From a bacterium BMS3Abin06 (GTDB taxonomy: Bacteria; Nitrospirota; Thermodesulfovibrionia; UBA6902): a stretch of DNA of 64,000 nucleotides. A program made the position numbers and the translations under genes. Below, piece by piece: positions 43,866 to 53,005 of this stretch. Below the pieces are notes generated by a model. That model did not search any database, was not told the DNA's origin, and was given only the letters and a program-made list of their open reading frames with translations. Each line of letters begins with the position of its first letter. The stretch's first letter is position 1. Where the stretch lies: assembly GCA_002897895.1 (NCBI GenBank), contig BDSY01000022.1, positions 1 to 64,000 on the forward strand, in the 5' to 3' direction.

Positions 43866-45500
43866 ATGAGGCGCTTTTTAATCTTTTTTGTGATCATCGG
43901 TTTTGTTTTATCATCTATATCTTATGCAGGGGCTGATGTCACGTCGACCGACTTCTATAAGGTCGGGGTAGATGATATGATTGAGATAAAAGTGCTTGAT
44001 CATAATGACTTAAGAACTCTAACGACTGTGACATCGGATGGTACGATCACTTTTCCATATATAGGGACTATTAATGTTGAAAATATGAGCCTCTCGGAAA
44101 TTGCGGAAATGATAACCAAAAAGCTCAGTGAAGGTTATATAAAATATCCTGTGGTTACAGTAAGTCTGGTAAAATCCATGAGCAGAAAAATCTTTGCATA
44201 TGGTGAACTTTATAAGCGCGGGCAAATTCCTCTGGAAGAAAATATAACCCTGCTTAAAGCATTATCTTTGGCCGGCGGGATAACAGAAGAAGGAAGGTAC
44301 GGCCAGGTCAAGATCAGGCGCAAGAAAGAAGGCAAACCAGGATACCGGGATATAAAGGTAGACCTCCGGAGAGTAATAGAGGGCGGCGGGAAAGGTGATA
44401 TCCTGCTTCAGCCTGATGACATATTGATAGTAGAGCGCAACAAGACGTTTTTTGCCCACGGAGAGGTTGGAAGACCCGGAGAACATGTGCTTGAGAAGAA
44501 TATGACTGTAGTGAGGGCTTTATCGGCTGTTGGTGGAATACGGTCGGACGGTTTGTATGGAAAGGTAAAAATAAGGCGTAAACAGAAGGGCAAACGGGGG
44601 TATAAAGATATAGAGATAGATCTTAAAGCTATTGTTGAAGGCGGCAAGGCAGGAGATATGCTTCTAAAGCCGGATGATATATTGATTGTTGAGCGGAATA
44701 AAACATTCCTGATCCAGGGCGAGGTCAAGAACCGCGGCCGACTTATCCTTGAAGAAGATATGACAGTATTAAGGGCATTATTATGGGCCGGGGGTGTATC
44801 AGAAGATGGATTGTATGGCAAGATAAAGGTCAGGCGGAAGCAGGAGGGGGGATCTGGTGAATATAAAGATATTGCAGAGGCGAGGCTTAATGATGGAGTA
44901 ATAGAGAGCAGCGAGGTTGAAGATACGCTTCTAAAGCCGGATGATATATTGATTATTGAGCGGAATAAAACATTCCTGATCCAGGGCGAGGTTATGAAGC
45001 GCGGCCGGTTTGTCCTTGAGAAAGACATGACGGTGTTAAGGGCGCTGTTACAGGCCGGTGGCGTATCACAAGATGGTATGTACGGCAGGATAAAAGTCAG
45101 GCGGAAGCAGGAGAGTGAGTCAGGTGAATATAAAGATATTGTCGAGACGCGGCTGAATAATGGAGTAATAGAGAGCAGTGAGGTTGAAGATACTCTTCTT
45201 CAGCCGGATGATATATTGGTTATAGAACCGAATGAGAAGTTTTTAGTTTATGGAGAGATTTTGAAGCCCGGAGAATATGTGATTAAGAATGATATGACAG
45301 CTTTTAAGGCCATAACCCTTGCCGGAGGATTTACCAAATGGGGTTCTGAAAACCGGGTTAAGGTTTTAAGATCAAGTAAAAATAATGCCGGGTTTGAAAC
45401 AATCAGGGTAAACATTAATGATGTTATTGACGGCGATGCTTCTGCTGATGTTGCTCTTGAAGCGGGAGATATAGTGGTGGTTTCAGCGGGGGTTTTTTAA
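43866..45500 (+). CDS. Polysaccharide export protein with five SLBB domains
   Basis: A 544-residue periplasmic/outer-membrane export protein of the Wza/Poly_export family. It has a signal peptide without a lipobox cysteine, a Poly_export domain (about 28-105, FYKVGVDDMIEIKVLDHNDL), then five SLBB repeats of 85-90 residues, each with a (F/L)xxGE..(R)G..LEEDMT(V)LRAL..AGG pattern and ending in LLKPDDILIVERNKTF. The third and fourth repeats are nearly identical in DNA. A strong AGGAGG ribosome site precedes the ATG. More SLBB domains than usual may lengthen the channel across the periplasm. Confidence 0.9.
   Translation: MRRFLIFFVIIGFVLSSISYAGADVTSTDFYKVGVDDMIEIKVLDHNDLRTLTTVTSDGTITFPYIGTINVENMSLSEIAEMITKKLSEGYIKYPVVTVSLVKSMSRKIFAYGELYKRGQIPLEENITLLKALSLAGGITEEGRYGQVKIRRKKEGKPGYRDIKVDLRRVIEGGGKGDILLQPDDILIVERNKTFFAHGEVGRPGEHVLEKNMTVVRALSAVGGIRSDGLYGKVKIRRKQKGKRGYKDIEIDLKAIVEGGKAGDMLLKPDDILIVERNKTFLIQGEVKNRGRLILEEDMTVLRALLWAGGVSEDGLYGKIKVRRKQEGGSGEYKDIAEARLNDGVIESSEVEDTLLKPDDILIIERNKTFLIQGEVMKRGRFVLEKDMTVLRALLQAGGVSQDGMYGRIKVRRKQESESGEYKDIVETRLNNGVIESSEVEDTLLQPDDILVIEPNEKFLVYGEILKPGEYVIKNDMTAFKAITLAGGFTKWGSENRVKVLRSSKNNAGFETIRVNINDVIDGDASADVALEAGDIVVVSAGVF
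44664..45197 (+). repeat. Two 267-bp tandem repeats within the SLBB gene
   Basis: Units 44664-44930 and 44931-45197 (89 codons each) begin ctaaagccggatgatatattgatt and share long identical runs. They code for consecutive SLBB domains and look like a recent in-frame duplication. Confidence 0.85.
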
Positions 45501-45515
45501 AGGAGGGGATAATAA

Positions 45516-47084
45516 GTGGAAGTCGATACCAGCGTAAGGGATTACTTAAGAATTATTTTCAGACACAAAATTGTAATTATTGTGTCCGTGATTGTAGTAA
45601 TGCTAACAGTTTTTATGAAACTGGAACTTGATACTCCAGTTTACAATGCTCAGGTTAAAATGCTTCTTGCAGCAAGGTGGCAGACGGATGAAGAATATTA
45701 TAAGGGATTATACTACAGAACAGAAACGGCGGCCGAGTGGGTAACGTCACCCTATGTGATTAAACGTGTAGTTAAGTCTCTCAAACTTTATCAACGCCCA
45801 CTCGATTATGAAAAGCGTTTTGCTTCTAAACTTAAAGCCATATTAATAGAGTATAACGTTAACAGGCTTGAAGATGAACTTAAGGAAATGAGCCCGGAGC
45901 AAAGAGAGTCTTTTTTCTTTGAACAGGCTGTTGCGAATTTAATAGGTAATATATCCATTGATGTTCCGGAACAAAGTAACATATTTACGATAAATGTAAG
46001 TGATTATGATCCCCGGATGGCAATGTTAATTGCAAATTCATTAAGTCGTTCGTATCTCATATTTGATCTTGAGAAACAAATTGAAGAGACTCGGCTGCAA
46101 TATGGAGATAAGCATGCCCGCGTCATTCGATTACAGAAGTATGCTAAAAATTTATTGAAGACACTTGACGGCAAACCAATCTCTGACCTTGAAGCGGTTG
46201 GCCCTGCAAGTGTCAAGATCGTTGCACAAGCATTAGGTGCCGGGATATCGAAGACAACTAATAAAAATATCAGACTTATTATTGCTTTTTTTGTAAGTAT
46301 AATTTTAGGTGTTGCAATTGCTCTTGGGATTGAATATTTAAACCAGTCTTTTAGATCGACGCATGAAATAGAGAAATTTCTCAATATCCCCTGTTTATGG
46401 TCTATCCCGAAGAGGAAATCAAAAGAAGCGCTTCTTGTTAGCGATAGTAACCCGGCTAACACAAATTATACTCATTCGTATCAGATTTTATCTGATGAAA
46501 TCAGTTTGCTGATGAGGCATGGTAAATTTAAGACGCTATTAATAACTGATGCTGAAGGCACAGAGGAAACCTCCGGAGTTGTTGCTAATATAGGCAGTTA
46601 TCTATCCCGTAAAGGAGGTTATAAAGTACTTCTCATTGATGCAAATTTAAGAATGCCCTCTGTATCTAAAATTTTTAACATTTCAAATGATAAGGGTCTT
46701 GCTGAAATCCTGGAAGATAAAATTAAGTTTGAAGATGGAATCAAGCATATAGATTCTAACCTGGATTTTTTGCCGGCAGGGGAAACTATTTTTAATCCTG
46801 GTACTCTTTTAGATTCCTCTTTAATGTCAGGTATCATTGAAAAAGCAAAAAACCAATATGAGATCGTTTTAATTAATTGTGCAGACCTGAGAAATTTTAC
46901 AGATTCCACTGTGATTGCCTCTCAAACAGATGCTACAGCCATAGTTATAAATGAAGGTAAAGTTAGTCGATATGTTATTGAGCGAGCAATTAGTCCTTTA
47001 AGGCAGGAAAAAGTGCATATAATGGGAGTAATTTTTAATAACCGTACACATGTTATTCCTGAAATAATTTACAAAATGACATGA
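45516..47084 (+). CDS. Wzc/GumC-like chain-length protein with degenerate tyrosine-kinase domain
   Basis: A 522-residue inner-membrane protein with two membrane helices (about 17-36 and 252-272) around a periplasmic Wzz domain (about 40-245), then a cytoplasmic BY-kinase-like domain. The kinase site looks dead: the Walker A motif reads DAEGTEETSG (345-354) and lacks the GK(S/T) lysine, and Walker B reads VLINCADL (451-458) with Asn for Asp, while Walker A-prime LLIDANLRMP is kept. There is no C-terminal tyrosine cluster. It probably still controls chain length. The start is GTG with AAAGGAGGGG upstream, 15 bp after the export gene. Confidence 0.88.
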   Translation: MEVDTSVRDYLRIIFRHKIVIIVSVIVVMLTVFMKLELDTPVYNAQVKMLLAARWQTDEEYYKGLYYRTETAAEWVTSPYVIKRVVKSLKLYQRPLDYEKRFASKLKAILIEYNVNRLEDELKEMSPEQRESFFFEQAVANLIGNISIDVPEQSNIFTINVSDYDPRMAMLIANSLSRSYLIFDLEKQIEETRLQYGDKHARVIRLQKYAKNLLKTLDGKPISDLEAVGPASVKIVAQALGAGISKTTNKNIRLIIAFFVSIILGVAIALGIEYLNQSFRSTHEIEKFLNIPCLWSIPKRKSKEALLVSDSNPANTNYTHSYQILSDEISLLMRHGKFKTLLITDAEGTEETSGVVANIGSYLSRKGGYKVLLIDANLRMPSVSKIFNISNDKGLAEILEDKIKFEDGIKHIDSNLDFLPAGETIFNPGTLLDSSLMSGIIEKAKNQYEIVLINCADLRNFTDSTVIASQTDATAIVINEGKVSRYVIERAISPLRQEKVHIMGVIFNNRTHVIPEIIYKMT

Positions 47085-47097
47085 AGCCATCCTATAA

Positions 47098-47620
47098 ATG
47101 GGTACTATATATGTTCTGCAAAACTGTGTTAAACATAACGTCAGGAAAATAATTTTTGCCTCAAGTGATGACGCTATTTATGGAGAGCAGAAAGTTTTCG
47201 CTTGTGGAAATGCATCCTGAAAAACCAATCAGCCCATATGAAATAACCAAGCCTGCAGCCGAACATTACATGCACTATTATAAAAATGGATTGTGGATTG
47301 AACTATATATCATTTTATGTTATGCAAATGTTTATGGTCATCGACAGCACCCTTATGGCGATGCTGTAGTCATGGCTGTTTTTGCTGCCAAAATATTAAA
47401 AAGAGAACAGCCGCTTATCAGTGGAAACGGTAAGCAGACAAAAGATTATGTTTATGTTGGAGATGTTGTGCGATCTGAAATTTTAGTTATTTAAAGATAA
47501 TTCATCTAATTGTGATGAAACATGGCCCAAGCTGGCAAGGTGAACAACAAAGATTATTCAGAGGCAAAAGAAGTTTTGCATTGGGAACCCAACATTTTAC
47601 TTTTAAAAATAAAGACATGA
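47098..47620 (+). pseudogene. Decayed NAD-dependent sugar epimerase
   Basis: Pieces of a UDP-glucose 4-epimerase-like protein appear in different frames. GTIYVLQNCVKHNVRKIIFASSDDAIYGEQ (from 47101) runs into a stop; then HPEKPISPYEITKPAAEHYMHYY and CYANVYGHRQHPYGDAVVMAVF..DYVYVGDVVR (the track's 112-codon ORF) end at a stop at 47494; a further tail NKDYSEAKEVLHWEPN is near 47550. The N-terminal NAD-binding fold is missing. At least two frameshifts and a deletion make it non-functional. The remaining 150 bp to 47770 hold nothing I recognise. Confidence 0.8.
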
Positions 47621-47770
47621 ATTTCTCCCATTAACTATTATGGGGTTTATATTTAGATAAAAAGAGTGACATTAGTTGCGTTGTTTATGTAACTGAGAAA
47701 GCGAAGCAGTGCCGAAATCAGCAACAAACGACTTAAGTAAGGACTTCAATCGTAATTATGGTGTTAAAAA

Positions 47771-49231
47771 ATGAAAAATTTAAATGATTTTATATTAAAT
47801 TTTAGGGGGATTTTCCTGTTATTGTTTGTGATGTTTATATCATACACTGTTGCCAATATATTTTTGAGCATGGAACTAAATGATTTTCTTAAAAAGTTTT
47901 TGATTATAGTAATTTGCATATTATTTTTAAAAGTTGCTGCTTCAACATCGATGGAAAATTTAGTAATATTGCTAATTTTGATGTTACCATTTCCTATTTT
48001 TATAAATATAGGCAGCAAAGATGTCGGGACAACAAATACTTTAGCAATTTATTTAGTATTTATCATTTATGTTGTCAGGAAAATTATAAGAAAAGAACCC
48101 ATATTTTCAGATAGGCCACTTTTCTATATGGTATTATTTTTAATAGTTGCGTATGTAGTTTCTTTTGCTAACACCCCCTGGTTTGCAAGAGAATCAGCTT
48201 TGAGAAGGTTTTCCGTATTTATTTCATGCATTATTATTTTTTATTTGGTGATTAACAACGTGAAGACTAAAAAAACAATTGTAAGAATAATAGATGCTAT
48301 GAGTGTGGCCTCTTTTTTGGAGGCCATAGTAGTAATATATCAGTTGCTGTTTCCAACAAAATCAAGCTTTTTACAAATTTTTGGGACTAAAGTTATTGAT
48401 TTAGATCAGCGATATTCTGCTCTGGAGAATTTGAGGATTGCAGGCACGTTTGGTTTTGATTATGAGATAGTATCTGAATTTTTCGCGATAAACATTTTGA
48501 TACATTTTTTTATAATTCAAAAATTAAAAAAATCATTTAAAAGAAAACTTTACATCATGAATCTGGCATTTTTGGTTGTTGCGATGATTTCTACAGGGAC
48601 TCGTGGAGGCATAATCGCACTATTTGCAGTAATTATGTTGGTCTCATTTTTTGCTAAAAAAAATTTAAAAATTACAAAAAATTTTATTTTGATTTTTACT
48701 TTAGGAACGTTGTTTTTTGGAACTATTTTTTTCTTTTCAGAAAATATACCCTACCTGAAAAATCTTTATGAACGGTTTACAAAAACGGAGTTTCAAGGAA
48801 TTGTGCCGGATACAAGAATAGTTGTATGGAAAGTTGTATTGCCAATAATAATGGAAAATCCATGGATCGGTCATGGTCCGCAAGCAATAGGTGATGCTAA
48901 ACTCGTGAGATATGCGAACCCTCACAGTATGTATTTGTATTATCTTTTTAACATTGGAATCATAGGGACGGTAGGAGTGTTATGTTTTTTTGGCGCAGTA
49001 TTTTGGCGAGGTTATGCAACCATAAAAAGACATTGTGATAATGAAATAGTCTTTTTGACAATTGTACTGATCGGGGCTTTCATGGTCTTTGTTGTTGATG
49101 AATATAAGATAAGCTATCAAAGACATTCCAATATGCAGCAGTTTGTCTGGATTATTTTTGCTTTAATAGTGTCACTGTCAAGGGTTGCTGGCAGTGGAAA
49201 CGGCGATGACTCAAAAATCTTTAAATCTTAA
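47771..49231 (+). CDS. O-antigen ligase/polymerase family membrane protein
   Basis: A 486-residue protein with about twelve membrane helices. The Wzy_C-type region has STGTRGGIIALFAVIMLVSF and the later RIVVWKVVLPIIMENPWIGHGP followed by ANPHSMYLYYLFNIGIIG, typical of O-antigen ligases and polymerases. It would join glycan repeat units or transfer glycan to its acceptor on the periplasmic side. Base composition is clearly A+T-rich compared with the flagellar region. Which of the two roles it has cannot be decided here. Confidence 0.85.
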   Translation: MKNLNDFILNFRGIFLLLFVMFISYTVANIFLSMELNDFLKKFLIIVICILFLKVAASTSMENLVILLILMLPFPIFINIGSKDVGTTNTLAIYLVFIIYVVRKIIRKEPIFSDRPLFYMVLFLIVAYVVSFANTPWFARESALRRFSVFISCIIIFYLVINNVKTKKTIVRIIDAMSVASFLEAIVVIYQLLFPTKSSFLQIFGTKVIDLDQRYSALENLRIAGTFGFDYEIVSEFFAINILIHFFIIQKLKKSFKRKLYIMNLAFLVVAMISTGTRGGIIALFAVIMLVSFFAKKNLKITKNFILIFTLGTLFFGTIFFFSENIPYLKNLYERFTKTEFQGIVPDTRIVVWKVVLPIIMENPWIGHGPQAIGDAKLVRYANPHSMYLYYLFNIGIIGTVGVLCFFGAVFWRGYATIKRHCDNEIVFLTIVLIGAFMVFVVDEYKISYQRHSNMQQFVWIIFALIVSLSRVAGSGNGDDSKIFKS

Positions 49232-49476
49232 AAACTTTTTCCCTGAAATCTATCAGTGAACGTGTAAGATAATTGTTGAAGTTTTGTAATAAGTCAACCT
49301 ATTATCCCTTTTCTTTCATTTCTTTCTGTCATTTTGACCGAGCATGAGAAACCTTTTGGCATTTATATTGTCCATTATCCTGAGTAAGAGTTCTCACGTT
49401 TGTTCGAGAGGATAAGGGGACTGAACTATTACGATGTTTTTATATTATGTTTTCTTTGATTAAGGAACTATGATAT

Positions 49477-50751
49477 ATGATAAATATCTCAAAGAAAATT
49501 CTAAAAAGTAAGACAGTTACAGATTTTTACATAGTATTAGCAGATAGGGTTTTGTCCCGAGGAATTAATCTTGTCTTATTTCTTCTCATTGCAAGGACAT
49601 TAGGTCCGGAAAAATATGGTATTTATTCTTTAATAACTGTTTCTATTATATTTCTCGTTTCAATTTTTGATTTTGGAGCAGAAAATATTGCAGTACGTTT
49701 TTCGGGGAAGTATCAGGATAAACGAGAAAGCCTATTCGGAATTTACTTGTTAAGTAAGACGGCAATCGCAATACTTTTGTTTGTATTAATCACAATATTT
49801 CCTCAATTAATTATAAAACTTATTCATAAACCGGATGTACAAAAATACTTATTTATAATCTTAATCGGATTTGTTATAGACGGTTACCGGTTTCTTATGG
49901 CTATTTATTACCAGTCTTTAGAGAAATTTATTATAATGGCATTAATAAATATTGCCTCTTTTTTGTTACGGCTGACAGCTATATTCAGCTTGTTGCAGCT
50001 ATCAATTAATGATGTTAAAACTATTGCACTATTTTTCTCCCTTAGCGGTTTACCGGTTGTTTTCTTTTTCTTTAAAAAATATTTCAGTTTTTTTCGGGCG
50101 CTTATGTCATCAAAAATTGATCGGTCAATGATGGTGGAAATATTAGATTACGGGAAATGGATTGTTTTAGCAGCATTACCTATAAGTCTTATGATGAGGC
50201 TGGATTTCTATATGGTAACTAGTTTTGCAACATTTGAAGAAATGGGACTTTATAATTCTGCGGTTCAACTTGTCTCTTTTTTTGCTTATATTCCCGGTGT
50301 TTTTGGAACAGTATTCTTGCCAAAGGCTTCAAAATATAAGGATTTTGCCAGAATGCAACTATTTGTAAAAAAAATTATTAAAATCGGCATACCAATTACT
50401 ATTTTAATCCTTGGAGTAATCCCTTTCTCTGAATATTTGATACCTTTTATCCTGGGAGAAAAATTCGTTGAATCTATCCCGTTTTTTCAAGTGCTTTTAT
50501 GTGGATTTCTATTTTCGCTCTGGACTACAATGTTCGGGACTGTTTTTTACTCGTTAGGCAAGTCCAAGTATATGACCTTGGGTGCCTATATGCAACTGTT
50601 TGTCTTCATATGCAGTGCCCTGATTCTGACACCTTCTTTTGGGATAACTGGTATTGCCTGGAGTAAGGTACTGGCAAGGGCATCATTTTTGATCCTTGTT
50701 GTCTATATTCTGTTTTTTAATATTTATCATTCTTATTCGCAAAAAATATAG
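49477..50751 (+). CDS. Wzx-type polysaccharide flippase
   Basis: A 424-residue protein of the MATE/MVF oligosaccharide flippase superfamily with about twelve helices. The N-terminal DFYIVLADRVLSRGINLVLFLLIARTLGPEKYGIYSLITV is the usual family opening. It moves undecaprenyl-linked repeat units to the periplasm. The 245 bp before it contain no gene. It overlaps the uncorrected frame of the next ORF but not its likely start. Confidence 0.88.
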   Translation: MINISKKILKSKTVTDFYIVLADRVLSRGINLVLFLLIARTLGPEKYGIYSLITVSIIFLVSIFDFGAENIAVRFSGKYQDKRESLFGIYLLSKTAIAILLFVLITIFPQLIIKLIHKPDVQKYLFIILIGFVIDGYRFLMAIYYQSLEKFIIMALINIASFLLRLTAIFSLLQLSINDVKTIALFFSLSGLPVVFFFFKKYFSFFRALMSSKIDRSMMVEILDYGKWIVLAALPISLMMRLDFYMVTSFATFEEMGLYNSAVQLVSFFAYIPGVFGTVFLPKASKYKDFARMQLFVKKIIKIGIPITILILGVIPFSEYLIPFILGEKFVESIPFFQVLLCGFLFSLWTTMFGTVFYSLGKSKYMTLGAYMQLFVFICSALILTPSFGITGIAWSKVLARASFLILVVYILFFNIYHSYSQKI

Positions 50752-50761
50752 AACATTTATT

Positions 50762-51517
50762 GTGGATATAATTATGACATCGACGTGCAGAAAGACGATT
50801 GAAAGAACATTTCATAGTTTTTTTAAGTATGTTTCATGTGATGAAAAATTCCGTTTCATTGTGCATATAGATGTATTGAATCCTCGATATTTACCTGATC
50901 TAATGGACTTTTTAAAGAAAACGTCAGAGTCTTATGGAGTGGATATTATTCATAAAGTAAACAGTAATCCGTCGGCCAACTACTATGAAGCTCATTCAAG
51001 AGCAGTAGGTTATCTTTTCAGTTGTATTGAGTCACTACATTATTTCCACTTGGAAGATGACTGGATATTTTTGAAAAAGATAGACCTTAATCCACTAATT
51101 GTGTTAATGAAAAAATATCCATATATTGATCATATTCGCTTTAGCAAGAAGAATATCCCGGAGAGAAGCTGGTTGTATCACATTTCCGATGTCGTATCTG
51201 AAGAATTTTTGATACCAAATAAAGAAGTTATCATTGATGATATTACGCTGGTTGAGTTGCCATTATGGTCATTTAATCCTCACTTGGGAAGGACTTCAGT
51301 TGTTAAACATTTTACCGATCTGCCTATCCGGGAGAACCCTGAAAAATATATTTGCCATAAGTACTCTCATTTCGCGGAGAATGGCAAAATTTACATGTAT
51401 GGCAGAATTGGTGACGGTGCGTCTGTCAGAGACATAGGCAGAAACAGGCTCAGACAGAAGATTCGGAAATTAAAATATATACTCAAAGGTGGAAAATACG
51501 CAGAATATATCTTTTAG
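50762..51517 (+). CDS. Putative glycosyltransferase (GT-A-like)
   Basis: About 251 residues if begun at GTG 50762. The first strand VDIIMTSTCRKTIERTFHSFFKYV, the FIVHIDVLNP strand and the acidic FHLEDDWIFLKKIDL motif resemble a GT-A fold with a DXD-like site, so it may be a glycosyltransferase or a related enzyme. The track's start at 50696 lies in the flippase gene; ATG 50774 would remove the first strand. No ribosome site is visible. A basic C-terminus (RNRLRQKIRKLKYILKGGKY) suggests membrane contact. Confidence 0.6.
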   Translation: MDIIMTSTCRKTIERTFHSFFKYVSCDEKFRFIVHIDVLNPRYLPDLMDFLKKTSESYGVDIIHKVNSNPSANYYEAHSRAVGYLFSCIESLHYFHLEDDWIFLKKIDLNPLIVLMKKYPYIDHIRFSKKNIPERSWLYHISDVVSEEFLIPNKEVIIDDITLVELPLWSFNPHLGRTSVVKHFTDLPIRENPEKYICHKYSHFAENGKIYMYGRIGDGASVRDIGRNRLRQKIRKLKYILKGGKYAEYIF

Positions 51518-51656
51518 AAATCTGGTACTGATCTTATATGCCAGATTAGTTTATTAAATGAAAAAGATTTGGTTGTAATCACGCATTGACGTCTCATTCA
51601 ATGTTTACTTGTCTGAAAAATGAGTGGGATATTTAGACCCTTGGGAGGGAGTTATT

Positions 51657-52787
51657 ATGAAAATATGTTTCATTAATTTCGGTTTTTACCCGCAGAGTAG
51701 CCTGGCTGCTTTCTATGAATATACCCAGAGTTTGTCGAAAGTTGGTAACAACGTTACCGTATATTGTCGTGAAGAAGGTACGGATATATCGGAAATGAGG
51801 GGAAACATAACCGTAAAGGCATTGTGCCCCAACATTCACCTGACAAAGTATGCACGCTTGATTTTCTTATCTAAGCTAGTATTTTCCCTTAGAAAAGAGA
51901 AATATGACATAGTACACATATTTTGGGGGATGGGAGTATTCATTCTGCCGCTTCTTGTCGGCAGGAAACATACGAAATGGGTGCTTGACATTCGAAATTG
52001 TGATATACACGGTGGAATCAAAGGTATGTTCAGGGACAAGATGGCAGTATATGAATCTTATTTTTTTGATTCCGTGGCTGTATTAAGTGAGCTTCTCCGG
52101 CGAAGATTGTTTGGAGACAGATATTTGAAGTCGATGGTTATTTTCCCGATAGGAGTGAATCTGGAAAGGTTTAAATTTTATAAAAAAGATGAAAGTATTT
52201 TAAAGAAACTTGGCATTGGTAGTGAGGAGAGGGTACTGGTATACAGTGGAAAGCTGTCGCCTTCCAGAAAACTGGAAACAGTTCTACATGGTTTCCAGAG
52301 GGCGTCGAGGGATATAAAGAACATGATATTACTCATAGTTGGCGGCTCTGAGGATGACGTGACCCGACTCAAAAATATCGCAAAGCGGCTTTCCATTGAT
52401 GATAAGGTTATTTTTACAGGACTTGTTTCTTACAGGGATGTCCCAAAATATTTAAGTGTTGCCGATGCAGGCATTGCATATGTACCCAAAACTGAAGTGT
52501 ATGACGTACAAGTACCGCTCAAGACCATAGAATATCTGGCATGTTCCTTGCCATCTGTTGTAAGTAATACAAGCGGTAATAAAGAATGTGTTGTGAACGG
52601 ACATAACGGGCTTTTGTGCAGTGATAATCCCGAGTCTCTTGGAAAAGCGATAGTTAAACTCCTGAATGATGCGGATTTGTACAACAGCATAAAAAACAAT
52701 GCCCGAAAAAGCATAGCTCAATATGACTGGGGAATTATCGTCAGGGATCAATTGATTCCTTTATATCAGAAATTGACCAGTGAATAA
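51657..52787 (+). CDS. GT4-family glycosyltransferase
   Basis: A 376-residue GT-B glycosyltransferase. I start it at ATG 51657, which has GGGAGGGAG upstream, not at the track's 51624. Motifs: MKICFINFGFYPQSSLAAFYEYTQSL at the start, LVYSGKLSPSRKLETVLHGFQRA, KVIFTGLVSYRDVPKYLSVADAGIAYVP and PLKTIEYLACSLPSVVSN with the conserved Glu. The donor sugar cannot be predicted. Confidence 0.88.
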   Translation: MKICFINFGFYPQSSLAAFYEYTQSLSKVGNNVTVYCREEGTDISEMRGNITVKALCPNIHLTKYARLIFLSKLVFSLRKEKYDIVHIFWGMGVFILPLLVGRKHTKWVLDIRNCDIHGGIKGMFRDKMAVYESYFFDSVAVLSELLRRRLFGDRYLKSMVIFPIGVNLERFKFYKKDESILKKLGIGSEERVLVYSGKLSPSRKLETVLHGFQRASRDIKNMILLIVGGSEDDVTRLKNIAKRLSIDDKVIFTGLVSYRDVPKYLSVADAGIAYVPKTEVYDVQVPLKTIEYLACSLPSVVSNTSGNKECVVNGHNGLLCSDNPESLGKAIVKLLNDADLYNSIKNNARKSIAQYDWGIIVRDQLIPLYQKLTSE

Positions 52788-53005
52788 TTCCTCAAATACT
52801 AATATGCATTTCTATAGTAAAATAATTGCTATTATAGCAGTAGAATTGTAAAATAAATTTATAAAACGTAAACTGTGGCGTTACCTTACATTTTATCATC
52901 AGCGAGTTATTTATTCTCTTGTTGGCTCATGAATATCTTATCCGAATAAAGAGGTACAGACTACTCCCTCGTATGTTCATGGAAAATTATTAATGGAGGA
53001 AAGTG

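Noticed and set aside
47156-47494. Intact 112-residue protein from the ORF track
   Set aside because: It is the middle of an epimerase with the N-terminal domain missing and the flanking parts in other frames, so it is scored as a pseudogene.
49355-49375. ttggcatttatattgtcc as a sigma-54 promoter before the flippase
   Set aside because: The -12 half reads TTGT, not TTGC, and the target gene has no reason to be RpoN-dependent.
50696-50761. N-terminal 22 residues of the track ORF after the flippase
   Set aside because: They are coded inside the flippase gene in another frame; the glycosyltransferase-like fold begins near 50762.
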